Assembly (NCBI GenBank): GCA_030694935.1
Contig: JAUYUA010000021.1
Coordinates: 1-64,000 of the forward strand
Direction: 5' to 3'
DNA length: 64,000 nt
Origin: Lutibacter sp.
GTDB taxonomy: Bacteria > Bacteroidota > Bacteroidia > Flavobacteriales > Flavobacteriaceae
Made by a program: the position numbers and the translations under genes. Shown one piece after another: positions 17,484 to 26,466 of this stretch. The notes under the pieces were generated by a model. It ran no database searches, was not told the origin of the DNA, and was given only the letters and a program-made list of their open reading frames with translations. Within the stretch, counting starts at the first letter, position 1. Every line of letters starts with the position of its first letter.

Positions 17484-17981
17484 TTATAGCTTTACTTCTT
17501 TTAACATGTCTTCAACAAGCTTAATTTGCTTGTTTTTGTCAGATAATTCACTTCTCATCACTTTTTCAGCGATTTCCAATGACAACTCGGCTACCTGATT
17601 TTTTATTTCCGCAATTGCCGCGTGCTTTTCAGACTCAATCGTTGCTTTTGCCTGCTCAATTACTTTGGTGGCTTGTGCGTGCGCTTCGCCTTTTGCCTCA
17701 GTAATTATGCTGTCTTTCATTTCACGCGCTTCTTTTAACATGGCATCGCGTTCAATGCGTGCTTCCTTTAAAATACGCTCATTATCCGCAGTCAGATTTT
17801 GCATTTCCTTGCGGGCATTTTCAGCAGATTCCAAAGCTTTTAAAATACCTTCTTCTCTGTCGTTTACGGCATTCAAAATTGGTTTCCAGGCAAATTTCTT
17901 TAACAAAAGCACCAAGGCAACAAATAAAATTAATTGCCAGAAAAACAACCCTAAAGAAAACTGTTCTATTAACTTATCCAT
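17484..17981 (-). CDS. atpF: F0 ATP synthase subunit b
   Basis: 165 residues: one N-terminal membrane helix (about 9-28, FFWQLILFVALVLLLKKFAW, with the conserved W and P nearby) and a long charged coiled coil (about 40-150) rich in E, K and A, which forms the peripheral stalk. Sits between atpE and atpH. A hairpin with a U-tract lies 49 bases upstream of its start codon, in the atpE-atpF gap. Confidence 0.96.
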   Translation of the reverse strand: MDKLIEQFSLGLFFWQLILFVALVLLLKKFAWKPILNAVNDREEGILKALESAENARKEMQNLTADNERILKEARIERDAMLKEAREMKDSIITEAKGEAHAQATKVIEQAKATIESEKHAAIAEIKNQVAELSLEIAEKVMRSELSDKNKQIKLVEDMLKEVKL

Positions 17982-18029
17982 GGTATATTTTTAATATTTT
18001 TTGTGTTTAATTATAGTTTAAAAAAATTG

Positions 18030-18050
18030 GCCGCAACCAACCGTTGCGGC
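18030..18050 (-). terminator. Terminator-like hairpin between atpE and atpF
   Basis: GCCGCAAC (18030-18037) and GTTGCGGC (18043-18050) form a perfect 8-bp GC-rich stem, extendable by flanking pairs, with a 5-base loop. On the minus strand it starts 13 bases after the atpE stop codon and is followed by CCAATTTTTTT. This is a full intrinsic-terminator signature inside an operon, so it is probably a partial terminator. Confidence 0.7.
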
Positions 18051-18063
18051 TAATTGTTTCTTT

Positions 18064-18255
18064 TTATGCTGCAAATAAAGCAGCAAATCCAATACCTTCA
18101 ATAAGCGCTGCTGCAATTAGCATTGCTGTTTGAATTTTCCCGGAAGCTTCTGGCTGACGAGCAATAGCGTCCATTGCTGAACCACCAATTCTACCGATAC
18201 CTAAACCAGCACCGATTACGATTAAACCTGCTCCTACAATAGTTGGAATTTCCAT
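18064..18255 (-). CDS. atpE: F0 ATP synthase subunit c
   Basis: 63 residues: two membrane helices joined by the RQP loop (33-35), with the ion-carrying glutamate at E53 in AALIEGIGF. The residue after E53 is Gly, and the Ser/Thr partner of sodium-type rings is absent, so proton coupling is expected. It forms the rotating ring of about 8-15 copies. It is the shortest practical length for the family. Located between atpB and atpF, with a terminator-like hairpin after it that could raise its transcript level over downstream genes. Confidence 0.96.
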   Translation of the reverse strand: MEIPTIVGAGLIVIGAGLGIGRIGGSAMDAIARQPEASGKIQTAMLIAAALIEGIGFAALFAA

Positions 18256-18288
18256 AATATATATAATTAATTAATTAAACATTCAATT

Positions 18289-19392
18289 TTAATGATGATC
18301 GTGTTCTTCCACCGCTGAACCGAAGTAAAGCGCAGATAACATGGTAAAAATATAAGCTTGCAGCGCTGCCACCAACAATTCAAGCAATGATAAGGCAAAC
18401 GCCAAACCAAATGACAACGGACTTCCGATCCAGTTTTTGAAAATAAACATCAAACCGATAATGCTCATCAACACAATATGTCCGGCAGTAATGTTCGCAT
18501 ACAAACGTATCATTAATGAAAATGGCTTGATCACAGTTCCCAGCAATTCAATAGGCGCCAAAATAATTTTCATTGGCCACGGCACACCAGGCATCCAAAA
18601 AATGTGTTTCCAGTAATTTTTGTTTCCTGAAAATGTGGTGATGAAATAAGTTACCAATGCCAAAGCCAAGGTTACGGCAATATTGTTTGTGACATTCACC
18701 CCAAGCGGCGTTAAACCCAATAGGTTTATGATCCAAATGAAGAAAAATACGGTTAACAGGTAACTCATGTATTTTCTGTAATGTTTTTCACCAATATTTG
18801 GAATGGCAATGTCATTTCTGATGAATAAAATAAGCGGTTCCAACATACGTCCAACTCCTCTAGGCATTGGATTATTATTATAAGAATTAGCCATTCGGCT
18901 AAAAATTAAAAGCATAAACAAACCAACAAGAATAATGAATACCACGTTTTTGGTGATTGAAAAATCCAATGGCTTTTCGTTTGTTGCGTGGTGCTCTTCG
19001 TTATAATTAATGGTTCCGAGCGCATCGGTTTTATAAATTTTGTTGTGATATACTGCATAAAATTGTCCATCCGCTTCAGCAACTGCTTCTCCGTGGTGAA
19101 ATTTTGAAGATGAAAACACTTTTAACCCGTTATCTATCAAAATTACAGGCAACGGAAATCCAACATATTTATGCTCCCCTGCATCATTTGTATACGAATA
19201 CAACGTAAAATCATAAGAATCCAACAAGTGATGCTTGATATATTCTTTAATTTCGGTTTTTAAATTTTTAACGGGAGATTCTTGTTCGGCAGAACTTACT
19301 TCATCAGGAATGTTGGCTGCGTTTACAGAAACTGTAATTGCAAAAATCAGGAATGTTAGCGTTTTTAATACGTTAATTCTATACATATACAT
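18289..19392 (-). CDS. atpB: F0 ATP synthase subunit a with periplasmic N-terminal extension
   Basis: 367 residues, over 100 longer than the E. coli protein. Residues 1-25 form a signal-peptide-like segment and about 26-145 a soluble extension before the first regular membrane helix (about 148-165), a layout typical of Bacteroidota. The essential half-channel arginine is R296 in MIRLYANITAGH, the family signature. The C-terminus ends in an acidic/His-rich EEHDHH. Its partner ring gene atpE follows by 33 bases. A start two codons later (second Met) is equally possible. Confidence 0.95.
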   Translation of the reverse strand: MYMYRINVLKTLTFLIFAITVSVNAANIPDEVSSAEQESPVKNLKTEIKEYIKHHLLDSYDFTLYSYTNDAGEHKYVGFPLPVILIDNGLKVFSSSKFHHGEAVAEADGQFYAVYHNKIYKTDALGTINYNEEHHATNEKPLDFSITKNVVFIILVGLFMLLIFSRMANSYNNNPMPRGVGRMLEPLILFIRNDIAIPNIGEKHYRKYMSYLLTVFFFIWIINLLGLTPLGVNVTNNIAVTLALALVTYFITTFSGNKNYWKHIFWMPGVPWPMKIILAPIELLGTVIKPFSLMIRLYANITAGHIVLMSIIGLMFIFKNWIGSPLSFGLAFALSLLELLVAALQAYIFTMLSALYFGSAVEEHDHH

Positions 19393-19501
19393 TATTAATA
19401 GAGGTGCCTAAAAATATTTTGCAAATGTACATTTTTATATTAAAAACCTAAAACTATTTTATTTGTTTTTTTTGGAGGTTTATTTATTAATTTTTAAGCC
19501 A

Positions 19502-19888
19502 TTACATCTTGTTATTCAACAGTTTTATCAAATAAAATGTTTCAACAATTAAACACAAAAGATAGGGTGTTAAAAAGGCAGTTGCTTCTTGCGGACTTAC
19601 AGTTCCGTCTTGTTTAAAAACTGGATTGAAAAAAATAAAATAAACACCGAATTTAACGAAACTGCCGCCCATAAACACAAAACCCAGCAAATCGAGGTAT
19701 TTTTTTTTCAGTTTCACCAAAATAAAAAAAATCAAAATTGCCAAAAAATAATTTGTAAAATAGCTTGGAATAAGCAGGTTTTGAAATAACGAAATGTCTA
19801 AATAATATAAAATAACGCTATGGATACCAAAAACAACACTAAGGGAAATCAATGATTTTATGCCAAAAATCGTTATTTGTTTAGTCAT
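19502..19888 (-). CDS. Small membrane protein in the atp cluster (DUF6168-like)
   Basis: 128 residues with four hydrophobic segments (about 9-28, 37-58, 66-85 and 108-125). It lies between the atpI-like gene, which it overlaps by 8 bases, and atpB. I recall a small family in this exact place in flavobacteria (DUF6168); the assignment is by position and look, not by motif. A role in F0 assembly is plausible because AtpI/AtpZ neighbours have such roles, but nothing in the sequence proves it. Confidence 0.7.
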   Translation of the reverse strand: MTKQITIFGIKSLISLSVVFGIHSVILYYLDISLFQNLLIPSYFTNYFLAILIFFILVKLKKKYLDLLGFVFMGGSFVKFGVYFIFFNPVFKQDGTVSPQEATAFLTPYLLCLIVETFYLIKLLNNKM

Positions 19889-20111
19889 CTTTTTTATTGA
19901 TATTTTTTAACTGTACCAAAACGCTCCAAAGTGAAATGAGCATCGCCACCAAAGTCAAAATAATGGTATACGTTTTTTTTTCAGTCATAAAGTGTGCGTC
20001 GAGTTTTTTCCCAAAATAGGCGCCTAAGTATATGGTAATGCCCATTTGAAAAGCAATACTTGTTAACTGAAGGTATTTATTAAGCTGTTTTTTCTTGTTG
20101 GGATTCTCCAT
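19881..20111 (-). CDS. AtpZ/AtpI-family protein
   Basis: 76 residues, two membrane helices (about 16-35 and 48-68) with GxYFGKKLDA between them, the pattern of the AtpZ/AtpI family that assists c-ring assembly and Mg/Ca supply. It overlaps the bactofilin gene by 32 bases and the next gene by 8, so translation of the three is probably coupled. First ATP-synthase-related gene of the cluster. Confidence 0.85.
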   Translation of the reverse strand: MENPNKKKQLNKYLQLTSIAFQMGITIYLGAYFGKKLDAHFMTEKKTYTIILTLVAMLISLWSVLVQLKNINKKDD

Positions 20112-20481
20112 TTTGTAGCTCCATCACGGATCCTTTCATTGTGCAGGTTGCGTTAAATTCGGCGCCCGGCTCCACCAATAATTTGCTGATGGCCACTTCT
20201 CCCGAAATTTTTGCGGTGGCTTTTAAGGTTAATAAATTGTTCACTAACAATTCTCCTGAAAATGTTCCTTCAATATCGGCATTGTCGCAAATAATTTTGC
20301 CTGTAACGCTTCCCAAAGCGCCAATAACCACGCGGCCAGCTGTTTTTATGGTTCCTTCTAGGCTTCCGTCAATTCTAAAATCTCCTTCTGATTTAATATC
20401 ACCAACGATGGAGGTGTTTTTTCCCACCACATTTCGTTCTGATGATAAGGGCGGAATTACTTTCTTTTCTAAAAACATCAT
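20080..20481 (-). CDS. Bactofilin-family cytoskeletal protein
   Basis: 133 residues. A short N-terminal tail is followed by a beta-helical DUF583 core (about 18-115) with repeated motifs such as IVGDIKSEGDFRIDGSLEG and GRVVIGALGSVTGKI. Bactofilins polymerise without nucleotides into membrane-associated filaments. It lies 22 bases after porW and overlaps the atpI-like gene, an arrangement conserved in flavobacteria (recollection). A link with the T9SS or gliding machinery is suggested only by this neighbourhood. Confidence 0.92.
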   Translation of the reverse strand: MMFLEKKVIPPLSSERNVVGKNTSIVGDIKSEGDFRIDGSLEGTIKTAGRVVIGALGSVTGKIICDNADIEGTFSGELLVNNLLTLKATAKISGEVAISKLLVEPGAEFNATCTMKGSVMELQNGESQQEKTA

Positions 20482-20503
20482 CTTTTACTTTTTGAGTATT
20501 ATT

Positions 20504-22678
20504 TTATAGTTTTAGTTTTATGGTTTCTATCACTTCCAACGCTTTTTTCGCCTCTTCAGTATTCGGATAATTTAATGCGACCAATTCCAAAGCTTCTTTA
20601 AAAGCAACCAAACCTTCTGTTTTTCCAATAGAATATGCTTTTAACAATTCCAGTTTTACAACAATTGGTTCGCCCATATATTTGGCTATCGCAAGGTTGG
20701 TTTTTTCTATGACGATTTCAAATTTTTCTGCTTCATAGTCGTGATATATTGCCGCGTACTCCGTTTCTGCAGCATTTTTTTCATCTTCTTCAAGCGCCTG
20801 GTTCGGATTTAAAATAATCTTGGCGAATTTTGAAGTCGGATAATTGACAGTAATATCGTTTTTTAGGGCGATTGCTTTTTCGTTGCCCTGACTTTCGTAA
20901 ATTTTGTACAAATGATATTTGGCCGGAATCAACAATGTCAAATCTGGATCAAAAGTGATTAATTTTTCGAATTTATCTTTTGCCAAATCCAATTCGTTAA
21001 ATTGATCTTTGTAAATAATTCCCAATTTAAAATAAGCGGTGTTGCGTTCATTTGCAATACTGTCTATTTTTACTTTTTCTGAAGGAATTTTATCTAAATA
21101 ATAAGAAAGTTCCAGCATTTCCTGATCGATATTTGCCAAATTTTGGTCAAGACCTTGATCGTTCCCCATACTTAATGGAGATTTGTCGCCCAAGCGCCAA
21201 TTGTCCGATAAAGGACGGTTTCCCCAAATTTTTCTGAATTCAATTTCACCAAAACCAAGCGCCTGAACATTGTAAAAATACCATTTTCCCGACTTTTCGC
21301 CAACATCCGATTTGCCTAAATTTGGATTGAACAAACCGCTTTTAACGGTTGATTTGTTTGCCTGTTTTTCTTCAATGGCTTTTAATTTTTCAATATGGGC
21401 GTTAAAAAAAGCGATTTGCGCTGCTTCACCCATGGCAACAACTTTTAAAATGCTGTCGTTGGTTTTTGAAATGTTTTCATATAAAATAACCTCATTTAAA
21501 TTATTTCGGTTTCGCAACAAACGACGCACGCGTTTTGTGTTTTCACTTTTTGTGATGTTTAAAATACTGTCGTAATAAGCTCCAGCAACCATAAATTGCG
21601 CCTTGTCGAAATATAAATTCCCTAAAGCTTCATAAGAAAGTTCTCTTTGAAGGCTGTTTTTTGAGTTCGATTTCAGCGATTTTTTAAAATTGGCAATGGC
21701 ATTTTCCGTGTTGCTTTCTTGCTCAATCATGCCAATTCTGTAATACAATTCATCTAAAAAAGGCCTATTATCTCGGTCTTTTGTCAGTTTTTTTAGAATC
21801 GCCAATGTTTCTTCAGCATCCAATTTATTGGTTGAATTTTTGGCTTTTTCCAACTGTGCATGAATTTTGTATTTGTACGGCGCTTTTTTAAAATCGATTA
21901 CTTTTTGAAAAGCGATGTTTGATGAATCCTTCAATCCTTTTTCACCATAAAGTTGCCCCAATATAAACAAATTTCTGGCAGTTTGCTCTTTATTATTGCT
22001 AGAAACCACCGCTTTATTAAGATGGTTAATCCCAAGCTGCAAACTGTTTAAATTTAAGTAAGCCATCGCAAGAACGGTATGCGCGTCTTCTTTAATATTG
22101 CTTTTTAACGATTTGTCTTTTAGCAAATTACTTAAACTTCTAATCGCCTGTTCTTCATTTTGCAACCGAACCTGCGTTTTTGCCTGCCAAATAATGGTTT
22201 CGTTAATTAAATTTGCTTTTGGATAATTAAGTATCACATAATTAAATGCTTCCAGCGCGGGCACAAATCTTTTGGAATAATAGCGCGATTTTCCCAACAG
22301 CAAATAAGCATCATCAATTTCTTTGTTGCGTTCTTCACGGGCAATTAACATGGAATGTTTTTGCACTGCTTTTACCGATTTTTCTTCGGCTTTTTCAAAT
22401 TCTTGTGGAGAACTATCGAGATCTGCTTGCATTCCCGGCATCGCCAATTCATCAACTTTTAAAGGCTCAATAGCCAAACGTTCCCAATAATTGTCTTCAT
22501 AATTGGCATTTAATTGCTCCAAACCGATGCGAAAAGCTTCATGGCCGTTATAAAGTACGTTGTACTTTGTGGATACCGAGTGGTAGCTTCTGTTTAAAAA
22601 CGCATCTTTTTTTGTGGAACAATTAGCCACAAAAAGCGCCAATAAAAAGCCTGCAATGATTTTAAAACTATTTTTCAA
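20504..22678 (-). CDS. porW: PorW/SprE-type type IX secretion and gliding lipoprotein
   Basis: 724 residues from a TTG at 22676-22678. That start gives a perfect lipoprotein signal (KNSFKIIAGFLLALFVANC, Cys20). The frame stays open for 48 codons more, but that part is non-signal-like and overlaps a repeat, so it is rejected. Mature protein: STKKDAFLNRSYHSVSTKYNVLYNG start, then many TPR-like helical repeats (about 100-340), a GKWYFYN...FRKIWGNRPLSDNWR segment and more repeats. In F. johnsoniae SprE and in P. gingivalis PorW are needed for T9SS function. Location next to bactofilin and atp genes supports the call. Confidence 0.85.
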   Translation of the reverse strand: MKNSFKIIAGFLLALFVANCSTKKDAFLNRSYHSVSTKYNVLYNGHEAFRIGLEQLNANYEDNYWERLAIEPLKVDELAMPGMQADLDSSPQEFEKAEEKSVKAVQKHSMLIAREERNKEIDDAYLLLGKSRYYSKRFVPALEAFNYVILNYPKANLINETIIWQAKTQVRLQNEEQAIRSLSNLLKDKSLKSNIKEDAHTVLAMAYLNLNSLQLGINHLNKAVVSSNNKEQTARNLFILGQLYGEKGLKDSSNIAFQKVIDFKKAPYKYKIHAQLEKAKNSTNKLDAEETLAILKKLTKDRDNRPFLDELYYRIGMIEQESNTENAIANFKKSLKSNSKNSLQRELSYEALGNLYFDKAQFMVAGAYYDSILNITKSENTKRVRRLLRNRNNLNEVILYENISKTNDSILKVVAMGEAAQIAFFNAHIEKLKAIEEKQANKSTVKSGLFNPNLGKSDVGEKSGKWYFYNVQALGFGEIEFRKIWGNRPLSDNWRLGDKSPLSMGNDQGLDQNLANIDQEMLELSYYLDKIPSEKVKIDSIANERNTAYFKLGIIYKDQFNELDLAKDKFEKLITFDPDLTLLIPAKYHLYKIYESQGNEKAIALKNDITVNYPTSKFAKIILNPNQALEEDEKNAAETEYAAIYHDYEAEKFEIVIEKTNLAIAKYMGEPIVVKLELLKAYSIGKTEGLVAFKEALELVALNYPNTEEAKKALEVIETIKLKL

Positions 22679-22740
22679 AAGAAATTGTTTTTTACTTCTA
22701 AACTTAAATTTAAACCGCAAAATAAAATAATCACTGTTTT

Positions 22741-22790
22741 TGGCGTTACCACAAGGGTCAGGCTTTCCGTTGCAATCTTTTTTTGGAAAA
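22741..22790. repeat. Possible dispersed repeat fragment upstream of porW
   Basis: The stretch with GCGTTACCACAAGGGTCAGG and CTTTCCGTTGCAATC is more GC-rich than its flanks and reads like a word I recall repeated between genes in many flavobacteria. It accounts for the non-lipoprotein upstream extension of the porW frame. No second copy exists in this window. Confidence 0.3.
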
Positions 22791-22990
22791 AAAACCAAAA
22801 AAAGGATTTTCACTTCAAACAAGGTTCACTGAACACCAATTCAAAATAATGAAAAGGTGAAGTAATCCTTAACGCAAAAAGTGGTGCCAATTAAAATTCA
22901 GCCTTTTTTACTAATCCTTTAACTTATTACACTGGTTACTTATTGCAATAAGGAATGTAAAAATACAAAAATCTATGCATTTAATTTAAG

Positions 22991-23686
22991 TTACACCGAA
23001 AAATACGTTTCCAGCTCCTGCAATGTTTCGGCCGATGTAATTAAGTCTTTCACTATTTCCCCTTTTTCAAGCACCACAATCCGATCACAAACTTCGGTAA
23101 CATGACCCAAATCGTGGCTCGAAATTAAGAGTGTTGCATTGGTGGAAATGGTTAAATCCCTCAATAATTTCTTCAATCTTATTTGCGTTGTGGGATCCAG
23201 ATTCGCAAAAGGCTCGTCTAAAACAATCACTTCCGGATTTCCGATCAACGCCGCAATAATGCCCACTTTTTTCTGATTTCCTTTGGATAAATCTCTTAAA
23301 TATTTCTTTTTTTTCAAAATTTCCTCGTTGAAAATTTCATCAAACTGACTTAAAAATACATCGATATCGGCTTTGTTCATTCCCCGAAGTTCCCCAATAA
23401 AGTAAAAATATTCTTCAGGCGTTAAATAGCCTATCAAAAAACTTTCATCAATAAAAGAAGCCGTAAAAGGTTTCCAGTCTTCGCTAATATTGACTTGAAT
23501 TTTATGGTTAACCACATTTCCTGTGGTTGGATTGATAAGATCGAGCACCAAATTAAAAAAGGTGGTTTTTCCCGCGCCGTTATTACCCACCAATCCAAAA
23601 GATTGGCCTTTAGGGATTTCTAAAGTTGCTATATTTAAAACGGTTACCCCGCCGTATTTTTTTGAAAGTTCTGTTGCTTTTATCAT
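22991..23686 (-). CDS. ABC transporter ATP-binding protein
   Basis: 231 residues. Walker A GNNGAGKTT (34-42), signature LSKGNQ (133-138, a variant of LSGGQ), Walker B VIVLDEP (153-159) and the switch histidine H191 (SSHD) are all present, so the ATPase should be active. It belongs with the DUF5687 membrane protein encoded just upstream on the same strand, 91 bases away; together they form an export-type transporter of unknown substrate. The gap contains a 7-bp tandem repeat (23744-23772). Confidence 0.93.
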   Translation of the reverse strand: MIKATELSKKYGGVTVLNIATLEIPKGQSFGLVGNNGAGKTTFFNLVLDLINPTTGNVVNHKIQVNISEDWKPFTASFIDESFLIGYLTPEEYFYFIGELRGMNKADIDVFLSQFDEIFNEEILKKKKYLRDLSKGNQKKVGIIAALIGNPEVIVLDEPFANLDPTTQIRLKKLLRDLTISTNATLLISSHDLGHVTEVCDRIVVLEKGEIVKDLITSAETLQELETYFSV

Positions 23687-23743
23687 TTTTATATGTTTAA
23701 TCTTTATTTTATAAGTTTAATCGTTGAGTTGTTTTTTTATTTA

Positions 23744-23772
23744 AACTGCCTACTGAAACTGCAAACTGCCAA
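23744..23772. repeat. Degenerate 7-bp tandem repeat
   Basis: AACTGCC-TACTGAA-ACTGCAA-ACTGCCA-ACT keeps a strict 7-bp period over four units. It lies between the two ABC transporter genes. Same style as the repeats at 13764, 15241 and 54285. Confidence 0.6.
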
Positions 23773-23777
23773 CTAAA

Positions 23778-25256
23778 TTAATTGTCTTGTTCAAAAGCAC
23801 TGATCATTTTGTATTTTGAATTTAGATACTTCGTCACAATAAATCGCATAATTTTTTGATGGAATACAATGCCAATTGCGCCTAAAATAATCAGGAAAGC
23901 CACACCGGCTTCAAAACCAATAAATTTGTAAGGCGCAAAAAAGAGTCCAACAGGCACAAACAACAAGGGAAAACCCACCAACCATTGAACGGCGCCGGTT
24001 CCCTGATAATTAAAAGCAGCGCGTTGGGTTAAATCAATTTTTTTTCTGTTAAAAGAACCTGCCAAAAGTATGATGTATGTATTTACGCCCACATTGTAAA
24101 CCATCGCCGCAAAGTGCACCAGCAAAATTTTCCATCCAAAATAAACATAAGGAATACTGAGCACAAACATAATGATAGAGCTCATCACCATCAGCGTATA
24201 TTTTGAATTCAGGTATTCTTTGTACTTAATATTTTGGCTCATCAACAATTTATAGTAACCGCTGTCCCAAGCCGGAATAAACTGTCCGAAGTTGATAATA
24301 AATATTCCCGTAACAAAAATTCCCACAAAAACATAAAGCCATTCTAAACCGTTGTATACCGGATTTGGGTAAAAAAACAAACCGTAGGCCAAACCGATAA
24401 TCAAAATAAAAACAGAAGATCGCGGCCTTTTGTTGCGCCATAATAATTTTAAATCGAGTTGTAAAAACGGCGCAATGGTTCCAAACCTTCTCGTCCAGGT
24501 CATATCGCTTGTTGAAGCGGTTTGTGTTTTTGCTTTTAAAGATCCGTCAACATACAGTTTTTTCATTAAAAATGTGTAGTTGAGATAATAAACAAAGCCT
24601 AAAATGGCCAGCGGAATTAAAATGAATACCGGATTTGCATCGATGGCGTTAATGCCATCTGCCAACAAGGTTGAAAAAGAAACAATTTCAAAATAGTTTA
24701 ATGCGAATAAACCGGAAGCGATCAACACTATGGGCAAAAAAGAAAATTCTGTTTCCGCCGATCTTGATTCGATAATAATATTTAAAAAATTGATGATTAA
24801 GGTAAAAATAACCATGGTAACCATCCAAATCATTGCGGTTGTTGTGCCATATTCTTCAAGCATTAGCATAATGCCAAATGGAATAACGGCAAACAGCGGC
24901 AAAAAATTAAAGAATGAAACGGCAGATTTTCCCAACACATAATGCAAAATTTTACTTCTTTTTACGGGTAAAACCAACAGCGGTTTTATGTTCATCACCG
25001 GCAATTTTTGCAGAAAAAACCGCATCAGCAAATCGGCCAAAAACCAGTAGAACAGAAATCCGTTGAGAATTAATAATGGATCAGAATCCGGAAATTGTTT
25101 GTCAAGAATGGGAAACAAACTTATGCCCAATGCCAAAAAAGTTAACATAAAATACAGCGCCAAAAACGCCATTAATATATTTAAGCCAATGCTTTTTTGC
25201 CAATAGGAGGAACGAAAAAATTGTTTCCATTCAAATTGTATAAAGTGTTTGATCAT
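23778..25256 (-). CDS. DUF5687-type ABC transporter membrane protein
   Basis: 492 residues with about ten to twelve hydrophobic helices. The start MIKHFIQFEWKQFFRSSYWQKSIGLN, internal LLVLPVKRSKILHYVLGKSAVSFFN and a central WTRRFGTIAPFLQLDLKLLWRNKRPR match a Bacteroidota permease family annotated DUF5687 (recollection). No sequence motif identifies a substrate. The following ATPase gene makes it the membrane half of an ABC exporter. Promoter must lie in the divergent 116-base gap shared with the PaaE-like gene. Confidence 0.8.
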   Translation of the reverse strand: MIKHFIQFEWKQFFRSSYWQKSIGLNILMAFLALYFMLTFLALGISLFPILDKQFPDSDPLLILNGFLFYWFLADLLMRFFLQKLPVMNIKPLLVLPVKRSKILHYVLGKSAVSFFNFLPLFAVIPFGIMLMLEEYGTTTAMIWMVTMVIFTLIINFLNIIIESRSAETEFSFLPIVLIASGLFALNYFEIVSFSTLLADGINAIDANPVFILIPLAILGFVYYLNYTFLMKKLYVDGSLKAKTQTASTSDMTWTRRFGTIAPFLQLDLKLLWRNKRPRSSVFILIIGLAYGLFFYPNPVYNGLEWLYVFVGIFVTGIFIINFGQFIPAWDSGYYKLLMSQNIKYKEYLNSKYTLMVMSSIIMFVLSIPYVYFGWKILLVHFAAMVYNVGVNTYIILLAGSFNRKKIDLTQRAAFNYQGTGAVQWLVGFPLLFVPVGLFFAPYKFIGFEAGVAFLIILGAIGIVFHQKIMRFIVTKYLNSKYKMISAFEQDN

Positions 25257-25346
25257 TAGGTTGGTTGTTGTTAATGATTGTAATTTATAAATATTTTGAA
25301 AGAGGTAAATGTAACGTTTTTAAAAAAATATTATCTAAAGTTTAGC

Positions 25347-25354
25347 TATTTTTG
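25347..25354 (+). promoter_or_regulatory. Bacteroidota -7 promoter box
   Basis: TATTTTTG exactly fits the Bacteroidota -7 consensus TAnnTTTG, 18 bases before the ATG of the PaaE-like gene. No clear -33 TTG is seen at the usual distance. Confidence 0.45.
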
Positions 25355-25372
25355 TATTCTTAAAAATTATAC

Positions 25373-26428
25373 ATGTTTAAATTTCACGCACTCACTATAA
25401 AAGAACTTAAAAAAGAAACTTCTGATGCGGTTTCCATACTATTTGACATTCCTGCCGATTTAAAAGAGGAGTTCAAATTTATTGCCGGACAATATATCAA
25501 CATCAAAAAAAGCATTGCAGGCGTAGAATTGCGCAGGGCATATTCCATTTGTTCCTCGCCAAACAGCGGCGAGTTGCGCATTGCCGTAAAAGCAGTTGAC
25601 AACGGAACATTTTCTGTTTTTGCCACCACCATTTTAAAAGAAGGCGATGTTTTGGAAGTGGCTAAACCCTTGGGGAAATTTATGTTGGAAACGGGTTCAG
25701 AAAACGCTAAAAAATATCTTGGCGTTGCCGCGGGAAGCGGAATTACCCCAATAATGGCAATGATTAAAGCGGTATTGACGGAAGAACCAAACGGCACTTT
25801 TACGCTTATTTATGGAAACAAAACGGAAGCCGACACTATTTTTTATGCTGAAATAAATAAGTTGCAAAATGCGTATCCAACGCAATTTAAAGTGCAATAC
25901 GTATTTAGCAGAGAACCGAAAGATGGCGCTTTATTCGGACGAATTGACAAAGGAAACCTCAACTTTATGCTTAAAAATAAGTTTAAAGACATTTCTTTTG
26001 ACGCTGCATTTTTATGTGGTCCTGAAATGATGATAGACATCTTAAAAGAAACGCTTGCAGAAAATGGTTTGGACAAAAACAACATTCATTTTGAATTGTT
26101 TACGCCGCCTCTTGTTCCTGAAAATGAAATACACATTGCTTTTGAAGGTACTTGTGAAATTACGGTATTGGTTGACGATGAGGAAACTACCTTTGAAATG
26201 GATTCAAAATTAACTATTTTAACTGCCGCATTAAAAGCAGGTTTGGATGCGCCATATTCTTGCCAAGGCGGAATTTGCAGCAGCTGCTTGGCAAAAGTAA
26301 CCGAAGGAAAAGCATTGATGGAAAAAAATTCCATTTTAAGTGAAGCAGAAATAAAAGAAGGGTTCATTTTAACTTGTCAAGCGCATCCAATCACGCAAAA
26401 AATAACCATCGATTACGACAATGTTTAA
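25373..26428 (+). CDS. PaaE-like ferredoxin/flavin oxidoreductase with C-terminal 2Fe-2S domain
   Basis: 351 residues in three domains: FAD-binding (about 1-105, RRAYSICS at 54-61), NAD(P)-binding (about 110-235, GVAAGSGITP at 117-126 and LCGPEMM), and a plant-type 2Fe-2S ferredoxin (about 258-351) with ligands C297, C302, C305 and C335. This is the layout of the reductase subunit PaaE of phenylacetyl-CoA epoxidase, but no other paa gene is present, so a general role in passing electrons from NAD(P)H to an oxygenase or desaturase is more likely. Followed 38 bases later by a LysE gene on the same strand. Confidence 0.9.
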   Translation: MFKFHALTIKELKKETSDAVSILFDIPADLKEEFKFIAGQYINIKKSIAGVELRRAYSICSSPNSGELRIAVKAVDNGTFSVFATTILKEGDVLEVAKPLGKFMLETGSENAKKYLGVAAGSGITPIMAMIKAVLTEEPNGTFTLIYGNKTEADTIFYAEINKLQNAYPTQFKVQYVFSREPKDGALFGRIDKGNLNFMLKNKFKDISFDAAFLCGPEMMIDILKETLAENGLDKNNIHFELFTPPLVPENEIHIAFEGTCEITVLVDDEETTFEMDSKLTILTAALKAGLDAPYSCQGGICSSCLAKVTEGKALMEKNSILSEAEIKEGFILTCQAHPITQKITIDYDNV

Positions 26429-26466
26429 TAATTTATAGTATTTTCACATTTTAGTAAACCAAATTT

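Noticed and set aside
25373-26428. Phenylacetate degradation gene paaE
   Set aside because: Only the reductase is present; no paaABCD or other catabolic gene flanks it, so a specific pathway is not supported.
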